From positions 1 to 64,000 of IMG/VR virus record IMGVR_UViG_3300033150_002070: 64,000 nucleotides of DNA; one strand, 5' to 3'. This document shows, one piece after another, positions 49,216 to 60,000 of the stretch (position 1 is its first letter; every line of letters starts with the position of its first letter). Below the pieces are notes generated by a model. That model did no database searches. It was not told the DNA's origin and worked only from the letters and a program-made list of their open reading frames with translations. Origin of the DNA: a virus. Both the position numbers and the translations under genes were made by a program.

Positions 49216-50030
49216 TCTCACATAAAATCGTGATCGAAACGGACGCTAACGAGGTTCACATCGCTTTCATAGGCGATACCCACTGGGGTGCAGGTGCTTC
49301 AGATGAGCGGTCAATTCTGAAGCGTGTAAACAGAATAAGCCGCTCGTCGAACTTCTGGTGGATTGGAATGGGCGACTTCATCGACGCGATCAACTACACC
49401 GATAGGAGGTTCGATCCGCTCACTCTTCCCGATAGATACCGGATACAAGACCTGGACGACCTTGTGTTTATCCAGCTTTCCGAATTCTGCGAAAACTTCA
49501 AGGAGATTGCCCACAGATGCCTTGGCCTTCACAACGGCAACCACGAGGACACAATAAGGCGAATCCACAAGGTAAACGTCCACCACGAGATCTTAAGGCG
49601 TCTAAATGAAGCCGTTGAGGATCGTGAGGAGAAGCCTCCCGGCGGTAAGATTATAAGCCTCGGTGATATGGCCTTCACAACGATTGAGATACCGCACCTG
49701 GAAAAGACGTTCACGATCTGGTCGGCTCACGGCACGGGGAGGGCATCATCGCCTGAGGCCGCGCTTCGGAAGGTCAAAAGCTACCTGAGGTCTTTCGAGG
49801 CTGATGTGTATGCATTGGGTCATATCCACTATGCGCTGGGTGATGAGGAGGTTGCACTTGGATATGGTCAGCAGATGAAAAAGCGCATCTTTCTCGTAAC
49901 AGGATCATTCCTCAAATCCTACATGGATCAGGTAAGCACCTATGCGGAACGCAAGATTTATCCACCAATACCTCTTGCAGCCATGCAGCTTATTGTTGAC
50001 AAGGACGGGCTTCACTATTCAAGGTTTTAG
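49212..50030 (+). CDS. Calcineurin-like metallophosphoesterase, 272 aa
   Basis: GDTHWG near residue 20, GMGDFID, GNHED near 112, SAHG and GHIHY give the full metal-binding series. TTG start overlaps the previous stop. Could act on nucleotides or nucleic acid ends (Mre11-like core). Last gene of the rightward operon; its stop overlaps the stop of the leftward gene by 3 bp. Confidence 0.85.
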   Translation: MISHKIVIETDANEVHIAFIGDTHWGAGASDERSILKRVNRISRSSNFWWIGMGDFIDAINYTDRRFDPLTLPDRYRIQDLDDLVFIQLSEFCENFKEIAHRCLGLHNGNHEDTIRRIHKVNVHHEILRRLNEAVEDREEKPPGGKIISLGDMAFTTIEIPHLEKTFTIWSAHGTGRASSPEAALRKVKSYLRSFEADVYALGHIHYALGDEEVALGYGQQMKKRIFLVTGSFLKSYMDQVSTYAERKIYPPIPLAAMQLIVDKDGLHYSRF

Positions 50031-50734
50031 AACATGTAGCCGACAAAACCTCCAACCGATCCCTGTTCAAGAATGAGGCCGCCCATGTAATGGCTGAAAG
50101 TTACAGCCCCACCGAGAATTGCCGGTCCCTGAGCTTTGGAGTAGCCAAGAGCAATGAAAGGCGAAAATCTTCTGGGCTTTCGGACCGGCAGTTTTCTCTC
50201 AACCTTCAAATCCCACTCAACTACCTCAAACACGTCAGGATCAACTTTGAGATAGCTCCGCTTCACACCTTCAGGAGTTTCAGTTACAGCCGTTGTGATT
50301 GAGAGAACCGGAACGTTAAGCTGGAATGAATACCGTCCAAGCGAAGTGAAGGAGCCTGTAAGAAGGAAGCCTGAACCGAAGTCGTGCCCTACCTCAAAAA
50401 CTCTTTCCGGTGCCTTGCTAGAATCGCGCTTCACCTTGCTCTCAACCTGAAGCGGCTTTGTCTTGAGCTTCACACGCTCAACCCTTACCACCCGCTCGTG
50501 CTTCTCAAGCTTCACCTTAAGCCCAGCAAGTTCAGCGTCCTTCTCTGAGAGCTTGCTTTCAAGCTCAGCAGTTCTTGAGTAGAGCGAGTCGACCTGCTGA
50601 ATGGACAAGCCAAGCTCACTTTGAAGCTCAACATACTTACTGAACCACTCCTGCTCAGTTTTAGCCTTGTCATACCTGAGATATGCTATAACAGCCAGAA
50701 GCAAAGCTACGAGGATTATGAGCACCTTCCGCAT
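50027..50734 (-). CDS. Membrane-anchored coiled-coil protein, spanin-like, 235 aa
   Basis: ATG 50734 after GGGAGGGTGTGAGA (the frame stays open to 50812 without support). One N-terminal membrane segment, a long coiled coil (ELESKLSEKDAELAGLKVKLEKHE), then a beta-rich C-terminus. Position beside holin and amidase suggests a spanin or other lysis accessory. Confidence 0.55.
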   Translation of the reverse strand: MRKVLIILVALLLAVIAYLRYDKAKTEQEWFSKYVELQSELGLSIQQVDSLYSRTAELESKLSEKDAELAGLKVKLEKHERVVRVERVKLKTKPLQVESKVKRDSSKAPERVFEVGHDFGSGFLLTGSFTSLGRYSFQLNVPVLSITTAVTETPEGVKRSYLKVDPDVFEVVEWDLKVERKLPVRKPRRFSPFIALGYSKAQGPAILGGAVTFSHYMGGLILEQGSVGGFVGYMF

Positions 50735-50736
50735 TC

Positions 50737-50994
50737 TCACACCCTCCCAAGGAGCGTCTTTTTGACGAGACTGTAAAAGCCGCTTGAAAACTGCCCGGCT
50801 ATTAGACCCCAAAGCACCCTCATCATTATTGGAGCGTCCATTGAGAAGATCATAAGCGCAACAGCAACCCCAAGGGCTATGAGGTTGATAATCCGCTTAG
50901 GAATGTTAAACTGCTTGATAACCTGAACGATTGCGGCAGTGCCGGCTCCAACCAAGGCAACTGTAAGGCTTATTGTCTGGCTTATCTCAATCAT
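50737..50994 (-). CDS. Holin-like membrane protein, 85 aa
   Basis: Three hydrophobic segments (TVALVGAGTAAIVQVI; IINLIALGVAVALMIF; VLWGLIAGQFSSGF) and a basic C-terminus (KKTLLGRV). Directly follows the amidase gene. Confidence 0.7.
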   Translation of the reverse strand: MIEISQTISLTVALVGAGTAAIVQVIKQFNIPKRIINLIALGVAVALMIFSMDAPIMMRVLWGLIAGQFSSGFYSLVKKTLLGRV

Positions 50995-51000
50995 TTTTTT

Positions 51001-51534
51001 TCACCTCCAACTTATGAGCATGTTTCTAAACCACCACATATCAAGCCCAGGACATAAGGGCTTATTTGGATCAACTTCACAGTGTCCAAGGACATTGTAA
51101 ACCGGGATATCCAGAATCCTCATCACCTCCCGAGTGATTGTAATAAGTCCGAAGATCTGCCTTATCGAGTACGGTAGCGTCTTATGAACGGCGCAGATAC
51201 CTATCGAGTTCCGGTTAAGTCCATACACATGAGCGCCGACTTCATCTTCCTCGATCTCGCTGTCAAGATCGAGGGGGCGGCCGCACTCAATTGAGCCGTC
51301 CAGAACAGCCGAATACCTGCCGTGCTGGAAGTCCTCAGCAGTTGGATAGCCGTTCAGAACCACGAACGAATACCCTATCATCTTCCACCCGCGATCTTCA
51401 CGATGCCATCTGTCAATCTCAAGAGCAGTTCCCCAGTCCGAGGCTGAATGGTGGATGAAGATAAACCTTTCCCCTTGAGCCATCCGAGCCTTGACCTCCT
51501 GAAATTTAACTTCTGGATTGCCCATCTCACTCAC
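51001..51534 (-). CDS. N-acetylmuramoyl-L-alanine amidase (endolysin), 177 aa
   Basis: FIFIHHSASDWG provides the first zinc His; GLNRNSIGICAV and GHCEVDPNKPLCPG provide the second His and the Cys ligand of Amidase_2/PGRP enzymes. Cuts the peptide from glycan at lysis. No signal peptide, so it needs the holin. Confidence 0.9.
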   Translation of the reverse strand: MSEMGNPEVKFQEVKARMAQGERFIFIHHSASDWGTALEIDRWHREDRGWKMIGYSFVVLNGYPTAEDFQHGRYSAVLDGSIECGRPLDLDSEIEEDEVGAHVYGLNRNSIGICAVHKTLPYSIRQIFGLITITREVMRILDIPVYNVLGHCEVDPNKPLCPGLDMWWFRNMLISWR

Positions 51535-51782
51535 CCTTCATCAACCTTCGTCTCAAGCCTTGTAAGCCTGGTGTCCAGCATGTGTGTAAGATCGTTAAGC
51601 GACCGTATCTGAGCCTCAATCCGGTCCAAGCTGCGTTCAGTCTGCTCTCTGAACATTTGAAGTTCAGTCCGCATAGACGAAACCTGAACCTTAAGCGTAA
51701 GATACGATGAGATCACAACGGCCGCAACAGTTACAGCAAGCTGGATCACCCTCACAAGAGTTTCAGAATTCTTGAACGTCAT
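51531..51782 (-). CDS. XhlA-like membrane-coiled-coil protein, 83 aa
   Basis: One membrane segment (VIQLAVTVAAVVISSYLTL) and a C-terminal coiled coil (MRTELQMFREQTERSLDRIEAQIRSL), the mirror order of hemolysin XhlA. In the lysis cassette. Confidence 0.55.
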   Translation of the reverse strand: MTFKNSETLVRVIQLAVTVAAVVISSYLTLKVQVSSMRTELQMFREQTERSLDRIEAQIRSLNDLTHMLDTRLTRLETKVDEG

Positions 51783-52615
51783 ACCGGCTTCTCCTTGATA
51801 AGTTCAGCAGCCACTAGCCTTATCGAACCAGAAAAGGCTACAAGAAGGTTTTCAAAGTAGTCCCTCTCGTAGTCGCCGTCCCAGATGCAGGGGACGAAAA
51901 ACGAGTTGTCCTTGTGAGGATAGATCACAACAAGCTCGCCTTCCGAAATCCTCGATCTTGCCGTTTCATCGTCGTCATCGAGATAGTCAAAGGAAAGCTC
52001 AGTCTCATACTGCCAGCCGATCACGGACTCAACAATTCTGCCGTCGGCCATTCTGAGCCGCTTTCTAGTAACCTTTCTGAAGTTTTGCCGCCACTCTTGT
52101 GGCTGGTCAAACTCGAAATCGTATAAGGCTTTTCTGCAGGATACATTGTCAAGATAAAGTATTCCTGTCTCGGCTACCACATCACAAGGGTAGAAAAGGA
52201 GGTAGAAGCACGTTCCAGCCGCTGTCTCAGGAATCCTCAGCGCAGCCGAAAACCTGCCCTGAGATGTAGTTGGTGAAAAGGTATCTGAAACGTACTTATC
52301 CTGACAGAGAATACTTACCCTGGAAGTAAGAGCCTTGTCGGAGCGAGCCGCCCAGGTTATGAGGAATGTAAGTCCCGCAAGGGCCTGGCCGTAGTTTACT
52401 TCGCAGAACGCGCCGTATCTTACGGTTGCGTCGTTGTCGAAAATTTTAAGCGAGTAGTTTCCATAGTACGTGTCGTCATCCTCGAAATGCGACATTGAGC
52501 CGTTCGCCGTTCCAGAAGTTTCGGCCCATCCAGATGCACTTTCCTCAAATGAGCCGTCAACGACTAGTTCTGGGCCGCATACAATGATGCGCGTTTTGTC
52601 GGTTCCAAGTATCAT
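51779..52615 (-). CDS. Tail tip protein with carbohydrate-binding-like domain, 278 aa
   Basis: Residues about 10-165 form a carbohydrate-binding sandwich (ELVVDGSFEESASGWAETSG; YGNYSLKIFDND; ILYLDNVS). The rest resembles a tail component (DFEFDQPQEWRQNFRKVTRKRLRMADG). Overlaps the previous gene by 4 bp. Likely host glycan binding. Confidence 0.6.
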   Translation of the reverse strand: MILGTDKTRIIVCGPELVVDGSFEESASGWAETSGTANGSMSHFEDDDTYYGNYSLKIFDNDATVRYGAFCEVNYGQALAGLTFLITWAARSDKALTSRVSILCQDKYVSDTFSPTTSQGRFSAALRIPETAAGTCFYLLFYPCDVVAETGILYLDNVSCRKALYDFEFDQPQEWRQNFRKVTRKRLRMADGRIVESVIGWQYETELSFDYLDDDDETARSRISEGELVVIYPHKDNSFFVPCIWDGDYERDYFENLLVAFSGSIRLVAAELIKEKPV

Positions 52616-55600
52616 TCCTCACTCAACTCCAGAGTCATCGCTCCACTGTGAATGTCAAGTTTGATACCTTCTATAATATAACTTCTCGAGGCCAGATCAT
52701 CAACCTCATCGCGGTCTAAGCGCAAGAAAACTCTATCGAGAATATCAAGATGGATAAGCGGCCTTGTCGTTACCACAGCACGTCTGCCGCGTGAGAGAAG
52801 CTTCTTCGCGGCAAGCCTTGCAACTGCTTTCGCCGAAGACGCCGATTTCAGAAGCGAGCTTGAGATCGTAACCTGAGATCCTTCCTGCGAGACTTTCCCG
52901 AACCTCACAGCACCCTCCTCAGACTCAACTCTAACGAAGTCAACAGCTTCATCGGTTGAAAACTTAACCGAGCCATGCCTGAGAAAGTAAGTCCCTCCGG
53001 GAACATTACGCGATCTTAGAACAACTTTGCCTTCATCAGAGACAGTCTGAGTGAAGTTGACCAGACCCAGTATCTCATCAAGCTTAGACCTTACAGACCC
53101 TTCAAGATCGAGCGGCAGAATGGGTTCAAACTTCGGCCCGTATGATACAACCTCGTTCTTTGACCCGAAAGCAAAGAGGCAGTCGTTGAAGTGAACCAGA
53201 CCTGTTTGGAAATCAACTTGAGCCCCAAGGTCAATCGTCCTTGAGGGAGTAAGATCACCACTGTACTCAATCACTTTAGCGTTTCTGAACTTCTTGGACG
53301 AGAAGATCCCAACTATGCTTCCGTCAAGCCCCCCGAAAGCGGTCGGAACAAGGGCCGAAATATCTTCACCTTCCGAATCAACAGTCGAGACGTCAAGGTG
53401 AGTGTATGAGGCAAGTGCGAACGCACCGAAGCTCAGGTTGTCTCTGTCAAAAACCCCGCCGTAGACTGTCGAGCCTATCACAGTAATATTCATTGGGGTG
53501 AGATAAGTCTGTAAGGGTGCGTCCCAGGAGTACCAGAGCCCCACCCAGGTTGCCCTTACACCGTGAAGCATCATATCGCATCCAGGAGCGTCGAACTTGA
53601 GGCGGACCCACTTTCGCTGGTTGGTTCCATCGGGCGGATCCCCGAGGGCGTAATAGGACTGTGGATCATTGTAGTCTGGAGACCAAACAGCCTCCCATAT
53701 GCCGGCGCTTGACTCATACCTTATTTCAGATGGCTCCTGCCAGCCCTCAACCCATTCAGATCCATTCCAGTACTGCCTTCTAACTTCCAGTTTAAGATTG
53801 GCGAAATAGTCCGAGTCTGCTGAGACTCGAACTCTGAAAACCAAATTGTGATCGAATCCAAGATACACGTAGTCGCCGCTTTCAATCAGCCTATTGCTGG
53901 TCCCGGCGTTAATCTCACTTGTGATGTCAATCCAGGAAGACGCTGAGTCGTTCCAGAACCACACCTTATCCCAGGCTTTAACCCGCTCGGTTCTATCAAG
54001 AGCCGCACACGATATAATAGCCTTAAGCGGAATGGATGAATCTGCTCGGTTGTCCTTCGTAACTATGTGGGAGAGATAGAGAAGGTTGTCGACTACGTCG
54101 CCGCTTACAGCGTAGTGGTGCTTTCCGAAAAAGAAGTTGAGGTAAAGATCCTCAGAAGTCCAGGTAAGTGGATTGAAGGCCTCAAGGCGGATTCCATTAT
54201 AGTCGAACTCCTGAACCTGGTAGATGAACCTCGGAACGTCGTTGTGGCGAGTCCAAAGCACTATCCCACGGTTACCGAACTCAGACGAGAATCCCAAGTC
54301 ATACTCACCGCCTGTGTTATCGTCCTCATCCCACACGCAGTAAAAGCCCTTGGAAAGTTTCGCAACTGGACCTCTCAGACCCTCCTCGCTTGCCGACTCG
54401 TAGTTGTACCAGACTGCGGCCACACCGCCGGGGGCGGCCGTGCTCCAAAGACCGGCTCTCGGCCTAACTGAGTGCCCGTTCTCACCCGCGCCTAGGCCTG
54501 CTGTGGCATAGTACAGCATCGAGATTTTTTGATCGAACGGGATTGGGATGTTTTCAGATGCCTTGCGGGTTGCTGAAACCTGCCCGATGTAAGTTAAGTC
54601 AGAACCTGGACTCCACCCAGTCCGCTTCAGGAATTTTCCTGTTGTAGCGAAGTTGAGAAGTGATGTAACTGAAAGCCCAGCCGATGAAGTGTTGTAGGCA
54701 AAAGCGAAGGCGTTCGCAAAACCACCAGACTCAGGCTTAAGCTCGTCTGGTTTCGAGGCAGTGCATATCCCGTAAACCCACTCACCAAAGGTTCCAAGAC
54801 AGACTATCGGATAAATCACATACGGTGCAAGATAGCCAGATGGAAATCTGTCTGAAGTTGGAAGCTCAACAAGTCTGGATGTTCCAGAAAGGCGATCGGC
54901 AACCCATAGCTCACTTCCAACGCCGAAGTAAAGCTTGTCGCCGGAGGCTGTAAGCGCAAAGACCTCGCCGTACTCTTTCGATGGAAGGTATCCAACTATC
55001 CCGGCCTCGTTTCTGTCAAGTGAAAGCGCAATGTCATCGGCCTCACACTGAGCGGATGAGAAAACACCCGCAAGAAGTTTCCTCGAGGCGGCCGTTGCGA
55101 ACATACCAGGATCGGGAGTGTATGCACCGCCACTGCTTCGCACAGCCACCTTGACGGACTTCTTATCAGGCACAGCAAGCTCAGGATCAAACGAGAAGTA
55201 TATAAGACCCCCCTCACCGTCATGCACTACGTTGACAGGAAGAATTCTGTCAACCTCGACGGTTACACCAGCGGGAGCCGAGGCTGAAAACCTAACAAAG
55301 TATAGCGGCGGCGAGGCCCAAGAGCTTATCCCAATGTCGTCATCCAGATAGTTGTCGGATCTATCAATAAGATGTATGTCGCTTTCCCAGTCAAGCGGAA
55401 TCTTCCAGGTAATAACACCGGAGTGCTTGAGGGTTTCCGTCGTATCCTCAAGAAGCTCAAGCGGCTCCCAAGACCCTCCATTGGAATACTCAATGGTAAG
55501 TCCAACGGCGTTTTGAGACGAGTAAGGTATGAGAAGCTCAACGCCGCCGAAAGGTTTCCTGGATGCAACGTAGATGTAATCCCAGGAGGTTGTGTGGTCT

Positions 55601-56310
55601 ATGAAAAGCTTTGAACTGTCTGAGGCTGAGACACTCTTGGTATAAAACTGAGTCTCAAGACCTTTTTGACAGGCGAACGGTTTCTCATCGAGAAACGAGT
55701 TAGATGCGGACGAAAACCTTCCAGCTTCAACAGGAAGCGGATCAAAGTATTCCTTCTCGCCAGTAATAGAGGCATAGAACCTTCCAGGAGACTTTATGCT
55801 GTTACCGCGATCCTCGACAGGATAAAAGAGGTCGAACGAGTCCGTTGGAACGTAGGCCGTATCGCCGAAAAGGTCCTCCTGGAATCCTCCTGTGTCAATA
55901 ATCTTCTGGTCAGATGAACCGAAAGTTGGCCGGTAGTATCTACCGTAAGTCCACTGGAAAGCACGTGCAAACTGGTTATAGCCAAGCACTGCCCAAAACT
56001 TCTCGCGGTAGCTTCTCGAAACGTGCGGCGCGTTGGTAGATTTCACAAGAACCGACTTGATGTCAAACTCTTCAAAGCCAAACTCAATCTCATTTGACTG
56101 AGGATAGACAGCGTCTCCTTTCTCCAAGTAGTAGCCGTGAATTCTTACGGCTGGGTAGTCCGGCGAGACCGATCCAGACACAATCTCACTTACAGGCACA
56201 CCATCCTCAAGCGAGATAAGGCTGTTTGCCCTAACCCTCACATATTCGCTTGTGGCCTCCACCGAATCAGGCTCAATTACTCCGAAAAAGACGCTGCGGC
56301 CTACCCTCAT
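52612..56310 (-). CDS. Large tail tip/host-specificity protein, 1232 aa
   Basis: Long beta-rich protein with Trp/Tyr/Asp repeats between distal tail protein and tip. N-terminus is a tail-hub-like beta domain; the end (ASRSYIIEGIKLDIHSGAMTLELSEE) fits a baseplate element. Role as tail-associated or receptor-binding protein follows from order and size. Confidence 0.65.
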   Translation of the reverse strand: MRVGRSVFFGVIEPDSVEATSEYVRVRANSLISLEDGVPVSEIVSGSVSPDYPAVRIHGYYLEKGDAVYPQSNEIEFGFEEFDIKSVLVKSTNAPHVSRSYREKFWAVLGYNQFARAFQWTYGRYYRPTFGSSDQKIIDTGGFQEDLFGDTAYVPTDSFDLFYPVEDRGNSIKSPGRFYASITGEKEYFDPLPVEAGRFSSASNSFLDEKPFACQKGLETQFYTKSVSASDSSKLFIDHTTSWDYIYVASRKPFGGVELLIPYSSQNAVGLTIEYSNGGSWEPLELLEDTTETLKHSGVITWKIPLDWESDIHLIDRSDNYLDDDIGISSWASPPLYFVRFSASAPAGVTVEVDRILPVNVVHDGEGGLIYFSFDPELAVPDKKSVKVAVRSSGGAYTPDPGMFATAASRKLLAGVFSSAQCEADDIALSLDRNEAGIVGYLPSKEYGEVFALTASGDKLYFGVGSELWVADRLSGTSRLVELPTSDRFPSGYLAPYVIYPIVCLGTFGEWVYGICTASKPDELKPESGGFANAFAFAYNTSSAGLSVTSLLNFATTGKFLKRTGWSPGSDLTYIGQVSATRKASENIPIPFDQKISMLYYATAGLGAGENGHSVRPRAGLWSTAAPGGVAAVWYNYESASEEGLRGPVAKLSKGFYCVWDEDDNTGGEYDLGFSSEFGNRGIVLWTRHNDVPRFIYQVQEFDYNGIRLEAFNPLTWTSEDLYLNFFFGKHHYAVSGDVVDNLLYLSHIVTKDNRADSSIPLKAIISCAALDRTERVKAWDKVWFWNDSASSWIDITSEINAGTSNRLIESGDYVYLGFDHNLVFRVRVSADSDYFANLKLEVRRQYWNGSEWVEGWQEPSEIRYESSAGIWEAVWSPDYNDPQSYYALGDPPDGTNQRKWVRLKFDAPGCDMMLHGVRATWVGLWYSWDAPLQTYLTPMNITVIGSTVYGGVFDRDNLSFGAFALASYTHLDVSTVDSEGEDISALVPTAFGGLDGSIVGIFSSKKFRNAKVIEYSGDLTPSRTIDLGAQVDFQTGLVHFNDCLFAFGSKNEVVSYGPKFEPILPLDLEGSVRSKLDEILGLVNFTQTVSDEGKVVLRSRNVPGGTYFLRHGSVKFSTDEAVDFVRVESEEGAVRFGKVSQEGSQVTISSSLLKSASSAKAVARLAAKKLLSRGRRAVVTTRPLIHLDILDRVFLRLDRDEVDDLASRSYIIEGIKLDIHSGAMTLELSEE

Positions 56311-57038
56311 ACTTCCTCCAAGTACATCTCAACCATACAGTAGATCCTCGGACTCCACTTCAACCTCACGAGATCACCAGTTTTGACGCTTCCAAGGTTC
56401 ACATCGCTTGGAACAGTTACCCAGTCAAGACCAGACGATACAACAGGCTCAATCTTACCCTGAAGCTGGCCGTCCAGAAACTCAATAATACCTCCGCTGT
56501 ATGAGCCGCCAATTGGGCTTGAGAAACTCACTAGTCCGGACCCGGCAGAGCTTACAGTTGCAACCTCAACTGATCTTCTGAACCATCCGCTTTGAGACCT
56601 TTCATTAAGAACTAAGTTAGCTTTTTCAAGCCTGAAGCTGAACTGATCGGCAACAGACGGCCCGAACTGATCTCCGCTTGAAACGTCAACTCGTCCTTCG
56701 CCATCGACAAGATACTCGGTAAAGACCCTTTTCTTTGCGATCTTGTACCCGATGTCCGAAGCCGGGCGGGGGGCGTCAAGGGTTATGCTTGTGTATGGAT
56801 CAGAATACGATACACCCTGAACCACAAACTCGGTTGAAAGAAGCTCTGAAGTAAGAACAGCCTTGTCTCCGGCCGAGAAAAGCCAGCTTGCATCGCCCCT
56901 GACCTTGACTACATCGCCGAGCACCGACTGAATTGCAACAGGATATTCGAGGGCAAGAACAAGTCTCGGCCTGGGTCTGAACTCAGCCGCCTCAAGAAGC
57001 CTCTTGTATACTGCGTTATTGTAAAGCTCAGAGTCCAC
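56307..57038 (-). CDS. Distal tail-like protein, 243 aa
   Basis: Beta-rich; starts with SELYNNAVYKRLLEAAEFRPRPRLVLALEY. It lies between tape measure and tip, the place of Dit proteins. Overlaps both neighbours. Confidence 0.6.
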   Translation of the reverse strand: MDSELYNNAVYKRLLEAAEFRPRPRLVLALEYPVAIQSVLGDVVKVRGDASWLFSAGDKAVLTSELLSTEFVVQGVSYSDPYTSITLDAPRPASDIGYKIAKKRVFTEYLVDGEGRVDVSSGDQFGPSVADQFSFRLEKANLVLNERSQSGWFRRSVEVATVSSAGSGLVSFSSPIGGSYSGGIIEFLDGQLQGKIEPVVSSGLDWVTVPSDVNLGSVKTGDLVRLKWSPRIYCMVEMYLEEV

Positions 57039-60000
57039 GCTTGCCCAACCTCCTAAGCTGCGCTCTATTCATCTCACTTACCATATCAGTAAGATCGCTC
57101 ATCTGCTCACGAGAGGGTGGAACAACTGTCGTGATCTGGTTGATTATCGTAGTTCCAAGACCGGCCTTCTCAAGCGGTATCACAGCTTCACCGGCGGCAA
57201 GCCCAGTTACTGTCGGTCCCGTTATAAGTCTTCCAATGGCTCCCTCGAGCGACCGGACCGAACTTTGAAGCCTTGCGATTATCTCAGGCCCAGCTTCGCC
57301 AACTAAACCAACCATGTTTCGGGTTACAACACCGCCGTATTGAAGCCCAGGAAGTCCAGCCAACCTTTGCCACTGAGTTATTGACCTGACATAAGCACCA
57401 GCTCCTGCACCAGCACCGGCTCCACCGCCGCCTCCAAACATTGCGCCGATCGCCTTAGCGGCCATATCAATAATCATCTCATAGACCTTCTCCTTGATGA
57501 AGGCCTTGAGCTTCTGAGCAAGAAACTCCCTCCACGATTCAAGAAGCGATTGCCACAGCCTCTGAAGCCAGGAGGAGTGCTGAGACTCAAGCTGCTTGAT
57601 CTCGTCCATCATCTGCTTATAGCGGCGGGTCTTGTAGCCGTACATCTTGAGTTCCTCAGCGGCAAGCAGGGTAAACGAGTCAACGAATGTGTCTGTCGTG
57701 GTTCCAACAAAGTCCCTGATAGTCTCAGTAGTCCTTCCAGCCTCCTCGCGGATTAGCTCGAAAACACTTGGAAGCTGTTCAAGGGGCTCGAAGTCAACCT
57801 CTGGCTTAAGCTCAGGAACCGGAAGCTCAGAAATCCTCATTTTCTGCTCGCTGCCCTTCATAAACTCGTCAAGCTGAGACTTGAGCTTCTCAACAGTAAT
57901 TTTCTGGCGGAGAATGTCTTTCTCGGAGAACTTGTCCTTGTTCTTTTCCATCTTCTTAAGGATTTCAAGCTCTCCCCAGTACTGGTCAAAGGTTGCCTTT
58001 CTGTAAGCCTCGGTTCCTTTCTTCGTGCTTGCAATCGCAAGCTCCCATCTGAGCCTATCAAGCTCGAAAAGCTCAGTGAGCTTCTTCTTCATATCATCAA
58101 CGCTTTCGCTCCAGTACTTGCGAAGCTCATCAATTAGCCCCCTCCATCTATCCGGAATTCCCTCAGGAAACATCTCAAGAATCTTGTCGTAGAAGTCCTT
58201 GAAGAAGAACTCCGCATAGTACTTCATCTCGACTGTGCTGTCTTTAGCCGAGTCAACTATTCTCTGCCAAGCCTCAAGCCAGGCAACAGCCGTCATCTTG
58301 GCGGACTTATAGAGCTTCATTCCAAGAAACTCAGCCGCGCCGCCAAGCTCTCTCTGATCCTGAGCAGCTTGGTGTGATAGCTCGCTTAGCCAAGCCTCTT
58401 TCCTGGCAAGTTCTTCAAGCTGTTCGGAGGTGTAGCCGAATTTCTCGAAAAGTTCCCTGGTTTGATCAGCGAGATTGGAGAAGTCCCTTGTGACTCCACG
58501 AGATTCACTCCTGAGTCTGCGCCAAACTCCCTTCAAACCGTTTGCTATCTTTGACAAAACTCCGGTCTTTCTCAGGAGAATTTCAATAAGACTGATTCCA
58601 GTTAGGATCAGGCCAACAATCCCGAAGCCTTTCGCAACGGTCAGAGCCTTGAGTGTGATACCGAGATTTTTCAGCAGTATCACAAGTGCCGTGATAGGCA
58701 GGATCACTGACGCTACTGCCATCGCAAGCCCGCCAAATGCTCCAATAAACGATATAGTCGTTTGAGTGTTCTTGGACATCCAGTTGAGGACTTTAGCCAA
58801 AGCCCCAGCCAAGGGGCCCATCGCAAGTGAGATGTTCTGGCCTGCTGTGATTCTAAGGTTATCGTAAGCTTGGTTAAGCTTTTTAAGCTGAAGCTGAGTC
58901 TGAACAATTCGGGCATTGAAAGCCTCCTGGACGGTTGAGGACCTCTCAAAGATCTTGAGAGCATCCTCCATTAGCTCATTGGCTCGTCCAACCAGAGTCG
59001 CCGTTCCAAGGAGTGCCCTTATCCTTCGGAAGACTGCGGCTGTTTCACTTGGAAGGGCGTGTTCTGCAAGCGCAAGTATAATCCTGAAAAACTCACCTTC
59101 TTTGTCAGTGGTGTCTCTCAGAATTATTCCATACTTCGCAAGTACCTCATAGCCTTCCTTCTGCTGTCTAATAAGCGCTATAGCAGCATTCCGGATAGCT
59201 GTGAAGGTCTGAGCCGCTGGAATTCCAGCGCGGGTAAGGAGGGCGACTGAGGAAGCAACTTCCTCAAAGGACATGCCGAGTCCAGCGGCAAGACCGGCAG
59301 TTTTCCTCAAGCCTTCCGAAAGCTGATCCATGGTGAGGCGGCCTCGGCGTATCACTTCCATCAAAACATCAGCAACCTCAGCCGCTTCCTCAACCGGACG
59401 CTTCCAAGCCTTTAGAACCGTTATAATAGCGTTAGTGGCCTCACGCATAGTCGAAAGGCCACTTACAGCAAGCTTGCCGGCAGCATCAAGTATCTTTACA
59501 GCGTCCCTTGCCGCATAAAGCGATGAAACCGCATCATACAGGGACATGGCAACGTCCTCAACAGCAATTCCGAACCTGGCCTTAAGGTCCATTACCTCGC
59601 GGCCAAGATACCGCATCGCTGAGGCCGTCGAGGAGAACCCCTTGGCAAGATCAGCTGTCATAAGCGTCGCAGTCCGGCTTATGAGCTCCTGGAACCTAGC
59701 CGACTCTTTGCCAAGGGCTGTGAAGTAAGACAGCCAGCGTCTTGTCCACACAGCGCCGAGGGCCACCATCGAGGCTATTGCCCATTTGGTAGACTCCCTA
59801 AGCAGGTGGAACGACATCCTGAACCGCTTGATCCGCTCAGACATCGAATCAATCTGGTATGTTACGCCTTTGGCGTTGACCCAGAAACCCCTTGTAAAGA
59901 GGTTCCAGTAGCGGATCATATACTTAGCCGCATTAGCAAAGTTTTCACCAAACTTGCTAATACGCCTCGAGGCGTAATCCATACCCCAGATGAAACGACC

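Noticed and set aside
50027-50812. Longer start at 50812 for the spanin-like gene
   Set aside because: That start lies inside the holin gene without a ribosome site, while ATG 50734 has GGGAGGG and directly precedes the membrane segment.
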